64,000 nt of DNA from Takakia lepidozioides. Its lineage: Eukaryota > Streptophyta > Takakiopsida > Takakiales > Takakiaceae. The stretch spans positions 61,857,053 through 61,921,052 of the forward strand of contig CM060732.1 of assembly GCA_030704615.1 (NCBI GenBank). The letters run 5' to 3'. Shown here piece after piece: positions 55,649 through 64,000 of the stretch (the first letter of the stretch is position 1; each line of letters opens with the position of its first letter). A model generated the notes under the pieces. The model was given only the letters and a program-made list of their open reading frames with translations, did no database searches and was not told the origin of the DNA. The position numbers were made by a program, and so were the translations under genes.

Positions 55649-57892
55649 ATGTCTGTGGTTAGGATTTTGGGTGTGAGGATGAGGGAGGAGTGGATCCCTT
55701 GGTTCACCATAGACCCGCACAAAAAGGACGGTGTTCAATGCAATCTTTGTGCATTGAAGCTGGCAGGTCGCAAAGATCGCATGTTATATCACCTTGGCTA
55801 CAGAGATGGGAAGAATGCAGGGGTTAGTTTGTGCCCAAAAGCCTCCATGCGAGTGAAAGCCCACTTTGCCCAATGTGGAGACAATATCTCACCGTCTCTT
55901 GATGTGGCCGCGGCTTCTGAGCCAAACACTCCAAATTCGAATCAAACTGTCCCTCAGAGTTGTACCCAAGGGGATTCTTGCGAGGCGTCTACTGTTCGTG
56001 GAGAAGCCGGTGGGTCAGGAGCAACACCCGATTGTACGCCAGCACTTGCACGGACCAGACCATTGAGGCAACAATCAATGCAAGAAGGCTTAAATTTGTC
56101 GCACATGAGGACTCTGGATAAGAAGTGGGCCCAATTTTTCTACGAGGCCAATAACCCGTTCAATGTCTCGAGGCTTCCTACGTTTGTGGCTGCTGTCAAA
56201 GCCACGTCCGATTCCAAATCCACATACACACCTCCGAGTTATCGCGATCTCCGCACAGGATTGCTAGAAGAGGTTATGTCTGACCTCACCCAAAAGGTGA
56301 ATGAAAAGACAGGTGATTCTCTCCGGAAATATGGAAGCACTATATGTGCGGACGGTTGGAGTTCCGTTACTAATCGACCACTGTTCAATGTCATGTTGGT
56401 CTGTCCTGCGGGGAACAATTTTTGGGATCCGTTGACACACAGCGGGGAGAGAAAAAATGCACGTTATCAAGCAGGGTTGTTGACGAGTTACATCGATAAA
56501 ATTGGAGCTGATAAATTGTCCAAGTGTGCACGGACAATGCATCTAACATGGTTAATATGGCCGATATTTTGATTGTACGATATCCCCATCTATATTACCA
56601 AGGGTGTGCTGCTCATATCTTTGATCTCCTTTTGGAGGATTGGGGAAAAGAATCATGGATGAAACAACTAGTAAAAAGTGCAAAATCGGTTTGTGACGTT
56701 CATCCGTACACATTACAACCCTCTGGTATTGTTTAGAAAGCATGAACCCAAATACAGCCTTAGGAACCCGGGTGAAACCCGCTTTGCCACAAACTTTTTG
56801 ATGGTGGATCGACTGGTGACTGTGAGGGCGGGTCTGGAGCAGGTGATCATTGACCCTCAATGGGATGCGTATGTGGGCACCTTACGCGACTCTCGTAAGT
56901 CCAAGTCTTTGAGCAAAAGTCGGAGGGTCCGCGCAATCATTTGCTCCGACGATTTCTGGGCGAAATGTGCAAATTTTGTGTACATGGTGGAGCCGGCGTT
57001 GATTGCTTTGCGGGAGTTTGATGGAAAACAACCAATAATGGATAAAGCATGGTTGATATTGGAAAACCTTGAGAAGCACGTGCAATCCTTGAGACGTCCT
57101 CCATTTTCTATGGACGATGATTTGGCGGCAAGGACCGAGGATGCATTTTACGACCGCAAACGGATGGTTCGCATGGACTTGCATTATGCTGGGGCCTTGC
57201 TGAATCCATTCTTGCTGGACAATACGGATTTGAGAGACGATGTGGATGCCAAAGTTGGGCTTGTACGGGTCATCATGCAACTTGCACCTTTGAACATGGC
57301 AGAGCGAGCGTTGTCCGAGTACCAGTGCTTCTCGGATCGGCAGAATCATTTCCATGACATGCCGGATCCAAAAGCAATGAACATGTTGCCACATGAATGG
57401 TGGGATCTGATTGGAGCTGGAGCAAGAACGTTAGCTCCCATTGCAAAGCGTATTCTTGCTCAAGTGTGCTCTGCCTCGTCCTGTGAGCGGAACTGGAGCA
57501 GTTACTCGTTTGTTCACAACAAAATTCGCAACAGGTTGAATCCTGCCAGGGCTGACAAATTGGTTTATGTCTACACGAATTGTAGGCTACTGCGAGAGAG
57601 GAGAACAAGTGACGCATCTGCATGGTACGAGAAGAATGTGTTGTCTGAAGAATCTGCCTCAGAGGTCCAATCTAGCAGCAATGATGACATTGACGCCGCG
57701 AGGGACTCCGACTCCGTCGGTTGGGATGGGTCCGATGATGTGGGCAATCCTCCACATGACCCATATGAATTTAATGACGATGATGCTGCAATGCATCCAT
57801 CCTTCGATGACCTTGTTGTTGATGAACTGCGACATGGTGTCATCCCAATTGCGGACCCCCTTCCCCCCAGTGGAGCACACTCTCAACAATGA
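55649..57892 (+). pseudogene. hAT-superfamily transposase, two frameshifts
   Basis: A BED-type zinc-finger N-terminus (EEWIPWFTID, CNLCALKLAGRK) is followed by a DUF659-type hAT core and the hAT C-terminal dimerisation region (WWDLIGAGARTLAPIAKRIL, SASSCERNWSSYSFVHNKIR). The catalytic acidic residues are all visible: Asp at 56,351-56,353 (ICADGWSS), Asp at 56,533-56,535 (CTDNASNM) and Glu at 57,484-57,486 (CERNWSS). Two single-frame shifts, near 56,515 and 56,690, break the reading frame (phases 2, 1, 2), so this copy cannot make a full transposase. An acidic tail follows to 57,892. ATG 55,649 is the first start before the BED finger. It is flanked by inverted hairpin arrays. Confidence 0.85.
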
Positions 57893-58964
57893 AGTTGAGG
57901 TCAACTCTCCCCCCCACGAGTTCCACGGACTGCAGGAGATGTGCAGGTCGAATCGTCGGATGATGACAACCGGCCGTTGTCATTCTTTCACCGACATCGT
58001 GCCCCTATGAACCGTGCTTCATCTCACCCCGCTCCATCTTATGTTTCTCTTTCTCAAGCCGGTCCATCCCATGCTGGTCCATCTAGTCTCTCTCCCCCTC
58101 ATGTAATTCCTTCCATCGCTACTCCAATCCTGGGAGATGGTTCTTCTGCTGCGGGACTTCTGCAAGTCGAACCATCGGATGACGACGACCGGCCATTGTC
58201 GTTTCATCTGGCCCGACAACGTCCGCATGTGAACCGTGCTCCCTCGACCCTCGCTGGTCCATCTCATGCCCATTCCTCTCATGTCGGCCCCTCTGATGTA
58301 CGTGCGAGTAGCCTTCCTCATACGAGACCTGCTCCAAGGCCACTACAAAATCCGAGACAAGCCCAGAAACGGCAGAGAATTGTGCAACCTTTTGTTGGTG
58401 ACTGACCTGTGAACAGACCTGATACCCTAGATGGTATTCATGATAGGAGTGGAAATTGACCAGAGAGACAACTGAACGTACTCCGAGGACGACTACAGGT
58501 CCAACGGCCAGTTGCATCTGGAAACGAAAGAACAGATGGAGATCATGATTCTAGCACTGATCATCGGAACGGGGGTGAAGTGAGTGGGGACGAAGATTTT
58601 GTACTAGACGTGAGATCATACCATCGTCGACGTGCCAAACGGAATTAGGTACAGCTATAACTTCTGTGACCTGTCACATGATGTGTAGTATGTTTCCATG
58701 GATATCCATGTTTCAGTTTGGGTACATGCATACGTGTACGGAAAAAATGGTGGAATATGTGTACCCAAGAAAGGGTTTGGTGGTTGTGCGTGTGTTTGTG
58801 TTTCGTCATTACCTTTACATTGTTGATTTCCTATTATGGTTTCGAAAGCCACAAAAGTCAGGTGCAGCTCCCAGCATTCATCTTCCCCTTCACAAACCCA
58901 TGGGGAGTCGATACATGTGCTTTTCATCTGCCTCTCCAAACATACATACAGGTGCAATGGCAAC
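57893..58964 (+). other. Low-complexity tail of the transposase region
   Basis: After the stop at 57,890-57,892 the same phase reopens at 57,941-58,405 with a Ser/Pro/His-rich sequence containing an internal duplication (VESSDDDNRPLSF and VEPSDDDDRPLSF). It was probably an extension of the transposase or a second small product. The remainder to 58,964 has no recognised gene. Confidence 0.35.
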
Positions 58965-59000
58965 CTCCTGGTGGTCACACCTATTTTAAAAAAAACAATT

Positions 59001-59493
59001 GTGTGACCACCAGTAGCGGTCGTCGCAACTGTTAAAATAAAAGAAAAATGTTGCGACCACCCCCCTGCTGGTAGTCGCACCAATTTACTGATTTACTGAT
59101 TACCCCTACTGGTGGTCGCAGATTTTATTTTATTTTATTTTGGGAAACACCTGGGAACGACAACTCACAAATCAGGCCCCTTAGTAGTGAGAGGAGAAAA
59201 TAACCTCTTTCATTTATGCGCCAAGAGGCGTAGGAATGGGGCACCACACGAACCATACCACACCCATCAAATAGCAGATTTGACCCCAGAATCGTCCGGT
59301 CGCACTCAGTGCACTTAACCAACTGAGCTACAGACTGTTGGTAGATATTCAAAATCGGAATTATGTGACCACCCCCCTGCTGGTGGTCGCATCTATTAAA
59401 GAAAAGGAAAATAGTGCGACCACCAGCAGGTGGTGGTCGCACCTATTTGTTTTAAACAAACTTTCTGCGACCACCCCTTTGCTGGTGGTCGCA
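59001..59493 (-). repeat. Hairpin array B, right (inverted orientation)
   Basis: There are six copies of the same hairpin (starts near 59,001, 59,051, 59,098, 59,364, 59,415, 59,467), about 50 bp apart when the inserted SINE is removed. Most loops read CCCCTGCT or CCTTTGCT, the reverse complement of the left array's AGCAGGGG, so the two arrays form subterminal inverted repeats around the hAT-like gene. Confidence 0.85.
59123..59330 (-). mobile_element. tRNA-derived SINE, copy 2, nested in array B
   Basis: On the minus strand it begins at 59,330 with a good A box (TAGCTCAGTTGG, 59,319-59,330), a B box-like GGGGTCAAATC at about 59,277-59,287, a body shared with the element at 36,702 (CATAAATGAAAGAGGTTATT, GGCCTGATTTGTGAGTTGTC), and an A-rich tail of the form (AAAAT)n at 59,123-59,141. 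It is inserted into the right hairpin array, so it arrived after that array formed. Confidence 0.8.
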
Positions 59494-59820
59494 CCTATTA
59501 AAATTTATAAAAAAAACTTGGTGGGCGATGGGATGTTGCATTGGTCATTGAGTCCAAGTGGAGAGGGGTGCTATGGTTGTGGGGGTATTCTGGGCCGTTG
59601 GATTCTACGAAATCGATGTTGAGTACCTCCCGGAAGCCCTCCTCTAGCACCCACGTTTTTTTCTTTGCATTGCTCATATCACTTAGAACTGCCGGGAGTG
59701 ACACGTGCCTCTAGTACTTGGGGAGGATTCATTAGGGAGGGATTAGGTATGATTTAGGAGGGTTGGGAGAACATTTTTCTTAGCAAACACCTGTCGAGTA
59801 GGGGTAAGCCAAAGCCATAA

Positions 59821-61586
59821 ATGGCGGAGGAGGAAGACAGAGGAGGTCATCCCAGGGATGACGATAATGAGCCTAGACCTCCAAAAAAAAAAAAAAAAGG
59901 CCAGGCGCGAACTTCGTTGGGACATATACAATGACCCCAACATTCTTGTGGAACCAGGTTGGAAAGTTTGGAAGTTGGGGCAGCGGTGGTCGCTTGGTGA
60001 CTGCAGGAAATTTGTGGACTAGTGTCACATAAATCGTTTGTGGCCCAAAGATAGGCATGATCCACAAACCAAACAAAATCAAGCTAGCTTGCATTCCTGT
60101 GCCAACCCGCATTTCTGCCACAGGGCAGAGGAGGTACATACAACATTGTGGGGTCAACCGCTCGTCAACAACAAGGTCCCGTATTTATTTGCGGCCATGT
60201 TGTACACAGAGTTGATTTTATTGCAACCAGTGGATTGACAAACTGCCACTGCGAGACAGCGTACTAGACTATACATGTTCTCTGATATCCCAGACTTGTA
60301 TATACGTCAGGGGCAGGACATCATACGGTTTGATGGAAACGACGAGGTGGAAGAAGGAGGAAAGACGGATGGAAACGACGATGTGGAATAAGGAGGAAAT
60401 GCAGACCAACCTCCAGATTATACGCCGCAACAGGTTTCCGCAGCCGGGCCTTCAACATCTGAGGTGGAGGGAGGCGAGGTACGCTCTCCGTTGGAGGAAC
60501 AGTTGGCCGCACATCAACAGCACATCAAAGACCTGCAGGACATTGTTCATTTGCAACGGTGGCAACTAGCAAAGTTGCTGGAAAGAATGGGGTTGGGGAC
60601 TCTCGACAGCGTCCGCGGTGTGCTTCAGGACCCGAGGCCAATCACCAACGAGCAAGACATATTGGCGCGTTTGAATATGCCACCAATGGACATTGACCAC
60701 GTCATCGACGGGGTTGACTCAATCGGGCATGGAAATGAAGTACAAACGTCTGAACTGGACCCGACAAGGGTTGAGGAAGAAATACTTGCGGCGGAGAGGG
60801 CAAGAAAAGGGAAGGACCCCATAGTGATGTTCAGCCGTGCAAATTACATCGGCCCAAGAACAGGAATTAGAGCAGCTTGTGGGGGGACGCGAGCAACCTA
60901 AGGCTGTTGCATATCGGTACTCAAGTGCCATACAAATTCGATCGTGGCCATGGTTGAAGTGGAATTGGCGGAATTGGGTGATATGGGCAGGCCATCTAGC
61001 ATCGTGGGAAACACGGATAGAAGAAGCGTTGTCCTCCCTCCAACGTGCAGCACGTTCGTCGAATCGAAGTGTAGATAGCATCTATGCTAATTTGCAAAGG
61101 CACGACACTGCGCGTGATGTATTCACGTCGAAGTACACTGGATTCACCACATGGGGTGATGTGCATGCCATGTTTGAGCACTGTGTGCATACAAATTCCG
61201 ATACCAATAACAGCATAAACTGGGATTTGGAAGTAGAGGAGGAGAGGGACACCAGGCCGAGAATGTCATCCTTCATTAATGAGGATAAACGGACGTGGAT
61301 ACCACAGAGCAATCCAGCGTCATGGGTAACAGATGGTACGGTGTGCACAATGTGCCTAAACCCTTATGGACCGGAGGGAGGCTATATGCTTGGTTCATGT
61401 GGCCATTTGTTCCATCCCACATGTCTCATATCGGCAGCCATGCGAGCAAACCAATGCCCTGACTGTCGTGGACCAATCCATCGACGTTTCTACGAGTTGT
61501 TTGGGTTGCAAGACAATATGCCCACGGGATACGAGTACAACCGGTACAACATGCCATTGGATGTATCGCCTTACGATTTTCAATAG
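59821..61586 (+). pseudogene. RING-H2 domain protein, broken
   Basis: From ATG 59,821 the DNA reads, with a shift at the poly-A run 59,881-59,898, as RELRWDIYNDPNILVEPGWK and further protein-like text interrupted by stops near 60,020, 60,236 and 60,388. A long clean stretch follows (60,464-60,900), with an acidic linker and EEQLAAHQQHIKDLQDIVHL. After another frame change near 60,840 it runs to 61,586 and includes a RING-H2 domain: CTMC, then CGHLFHPTC, then CPDC (61,341-61,470), with all eight zinc ligands present. RING-H2 proteins are ubiquitin ligases. The pattern of breaks matches nearby transposon genes, so this may be an accessory gene of a mobile element rather than a host gene. The 320 bp before it hold no gene. 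Confidence 0.5.
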
Positions 61587-61731
61587 TGGGGGAGACATGA
61601 CATGGGATGCTCAGAGAGATGCATGCCTTGGATGCGAAGACGTTAACTAGGGTTAAAGATCCGGTGACCTTTTGGGTGACATCCAACTGGGAAATAACCG
61701 TGCGTGCTAGAGGCATACGGACCCAGTCCAA

Positions 61732-62461
61732 ATGGAGCTTTTTTGCCGAACTTGGGGGCATTGGAGCTGTACCAGACAAAGATTCTTCCGACTGCCTGAG
61801 GATCCATGGGTGCCAGCGGAAAACGACTCATACAATCGCGAACCGATTGGGAGAGACCTATTTCTGAGGGAGTTGGAGGCCGCTAGCATCCGTTGGGAGA
61901 ATATGAATGAGACGTATTGGGTGCCTCGTCGGGATGATGGGCCATTTCTTCCAGAGTTGCGCAGAGATCCCCAGCAAGAGGAGGTGTTGGACAATTTCAA
62001 GGCTGTCACGAGTGTGAAAAAGTATTGGCAGAACACATGGCGTGACCAAGTTGCCCCTATTCCAGGGGTGTTCTTGCCACTTCCAAACATATCGGATTTA
62101 ATTGAAAATTGCATGCCGCCGTAGCAAGAGCGACACCCCGGCTCTGGCAAATGTGGAAGAGAGTCAACACTCGCCTAGAACGCTACGCATGATGACAAGG
62201 GTGGACCACACAACACTTGGTCCCTCTTTGACCACTCGAGCCCAGGCTCGAGCTCTCCGTACTAGTGGAGGCACGTCCTCTACACCCAGATCATCTTCAT
62301 CAACATCTGGAGATAACGACATAGTACGTGCACGCGTCAGGTGCGCACTAGCACGTGAACTCCCAAAGAGGCGCAAGTTTCCTTGCCCTTGGGTGGGAGT
62401 CACCCGATTTCGGCACTGCGCAAATACACGATTACCCAATTTACCTCTCCCACTTTTGTAA
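61732..62461 (+). pseudogene. Coding-like remnants downstream of the RING frame
   Basis: Two successive plus-strand frames (61,732-62,124 and 62,102-62,461) overlap by 23 bp. The first contains GRDLFLRELEAASIRWENMN and FKAVTSVKKYWQNTWRDQV. The second is Ser/Thr/Arg-rich and low complexity. No known domain is evident. They follow the RING frame on the same strand and could be parts of the same decayed transcription unit. Confidence 0.3.
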
Positions 62462-62734
62462 GCTAGCATGCATTCTACACACTAGCCAACCATACCATGC
62501 ATCACCATTCCAAACAAATATGACGCACAACATTTGGAAACCATTTCATTTATAACAAAATTTGTACAATACAAGTTTTTGCAATGGGATTCCTGAGCTA
62601 GCTAAGCCGGGCTAAGCATGCATTTCCTCCCCCACGCTCCAAGGTTGATGTCCCCATCAACGCTTCTTCTGCTTTTGAGGTCGCCCTTCGAAGCTACACC
62701 GCCTCGGATGCGTCCCTATTTCTGAGGCACCACC

Positions 62735-64000
62735 CAAAATGCCTCCACATGATGATAGCCCTTCCATTTCACGAGATACTCCGTTTCTCGATTCTGAACC
62801 TCCTCGACTTAAGCACTACCTCCACCTCGTACTCAGGTTCATTTTCATGATCCAACAGCACAGGTGGCGGACGCAACACTTGATGTCGATTCGGATGCGC
62901 TTCATCTTTGAAGTAATGCTTCAAAAGGGAGACGTGGAATGGAATACCGGATGCACCTTGCTGTTTTCCGGCAACTCCAATTCATACGCATCCTCATTCA
63001 TAACCTTCCGGATGCGAAAGGGTCCCGCATACGGAGGTACGAACTTCGGACTCACTTCCGGAGGTAGTCGAAAATTCTTGATGGTCAACCAGACGTCCGT
63101 GCCTGCCTCAAACTTAACCTCCCTCCGCTTCCGATTCGCCTGTCGTTCATACTGTTTCCTAGCTTTGGCAATGTTGTACTTTGCGAGCTTCAACAAACGC
63201 TCGCGTTCTTCCAGCACTGCCGTTGCTGTCGGTTCTTCAACGTCTTGGGCGGCCCAACTTATCGGCACCAGAGGTGCTTTTCCATAAACCAATACGAAGG
63301 GGGAAACTCCCGTTGCGGAATGTTTTGTGTTATTATAACAGAACTCTGCAGCATCCAAGTGCTCCACCCAGTCCGATTGGTCTACCGACACGTAATTCCG
63401 CAAGATCTGCTTCACCACGGAATTCACCCTTTCCGTTTGGCCGTCCGTCGTAGGTCGGAAGGCGGTGCTCATCTTGAGCCTCGTCCCCATCTTCTTCCAA
63501 AGTGCCCTCCAAAATTTACTCGTAAACTTTGGATCGCGGTCTACGACAATATCCTTCGGGAGTCCATGATGCTTGAAGACGTGGGCAAAGTAAAGTCGCC
63601 TCGTCTCCTGTGCCGTTGCCGTCTCCTTGGTGGGGATGAAATGGCCCATTTTACTGAACCTATCCACCACCACCGTGATTGCATCGAATCCTTTTGACAA
63701 CGGCATAGCAGTCATGAAATCCATCGAGACACTTTCCCAAGACCCTTCTGGAATCGGCAAGGGTTGTAACAGTCCCGCTTGCTTTTTGTATTCGCTCCGG
63801 TTTTGTTGGCATGTGGTGCATGTCTTGACATACTCCTCGGCATCCTCCCTCAATTTGGGCTAGAAATACTCTTTCTTCAATAGTGTCGCGTTGCGCTTGG
63901 CTCCGCCGTGGCCCGCAAGCGGACCATCATGGCATTCTCTTAAGAGACTATCTCTGATCCCTCCCTTCGGCACGTAGAGACGCTTTGCTTGTACCGGAGT
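62735..64000 (-). pseudogene. pol: Ty3/Gypsy chromovirus Pol (integrase with chromodomain), partial
   Basis: The minus strand enters at the right edge with the end of RNase H/linker and the integrase zinc finger (ECHDGPLAGHGG, then CTTCQQN), followed by the DDE core (SMDFMTAMP, VDRDPKFTSKFW, DGQTERVNSVVKQIL), complete with Asp, Asp and Glu, and the C-terminal KFVPPYAGPFRIRKV motif. A TAG at 63,860-63,862 replaces an expected Trp codon, and a frame change near 62,935 ends the frame at 62,921. Beyond it, in other phases, lie HVSLLKHYFKDEAHP and EYLVKWKGYHHVEAFW, a chromodomain. That places the element among chromoviruses. The left part of the element is outside the window. Confidence 0.85.

Noticed and set aside
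59277-59330. A tRNA gene on the minus strand
   Set aside because: A and B boxes are present, but no full cloverleaf forms and the sequence continues into a shared body and A-rich tail, so it is the head of a SINE.
63181-63697. Plus-strand frames opposite the chromovirus integrase
   Set aside because: They are exact antisense of a well-conserved integrase and have no independent support.

Overview
The window looks like nuclear DNA of a land plant, most likely a non-seed plant (moss, lycophyte or fern grade). The main reasons are two very large PLS-class PPR proteins ending in a complete DYW domain (organelle RNA editing), a pair of LEA-2/NDR1-HIN1-like membrane proteins, interstitial plant-type CCCTAAA repeats, GT-AG introns, and a dense, mostly decayed load of Ty3/Gypsy, hAT-like, MULE-like and CACTA-like transposons plus tRNA-derived SINEs. 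The species cannot be named from the sequence.

Layout. 0-1.7 kb: decayed PPR relic. 2-6 kb: two unrelated, opposed Ty3/Gypsy fragments (a gag on the minus strand, an integrase on the plus strand), with a cluster of CACGTG boxes at the left edge. 8.2-11.9 kb: two tandem LEA-2 genes, the best ordinary host genes here. 15.3-21.8 kb: possible LTR and primer-binding site, a minus-strand relic, then a dead Ty3/Gypsy gag-pol. 22.0-23.15 kb: about 20 imperfect hairpins in AT-rich DNA. 25.0-34.8 kb: a large inverted duplication carrying two convergent intact PPR-DYW genes. Its spacer holds telomere-like repeats, a smaller nested inverted repeat and a retroelement scrap. 36.7 kb: a SINE. 39.2-40 kb: a broken caspase-fold protein that has lost its catalytic cysteine.

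From 42 kb on, nearly everything is mobile DNA. 42.4-51.9 kb holds a multi-exon relic that reads as a ParB-like domain followed by a beta-type N4/N6 DNA methylase. It faces a decayed MULE-like transposase. Copies of an 18-bp palindrome (GAGTGCGCCACCGCACTC) lie at both edges and inside the methylase introns, so this may be one large undescribed transposon with a methyltransferase cargo. 54.6-59.5 kb is a hAT-like transposase between two hairpin arrays whose loops read in opposite orientation, as subterminal inverted repeats would. The right array is split by a second SINE of the 36.7-kb family. 59.8-62.5 kb holds a broken RING-H2 reading frame. A minus-strand chromovirus with a degraded chromodomain runs off the right edge.

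Only the two LEA-2 genes and the two PPR genes look intact. Almost all other coding sequence carries stops, frameshifts or catalytic substitutions. The strongest leads are the methylase/transposase region, the hAT element with inverted hairpin arrays, the SINE family and the PPR palindrome.
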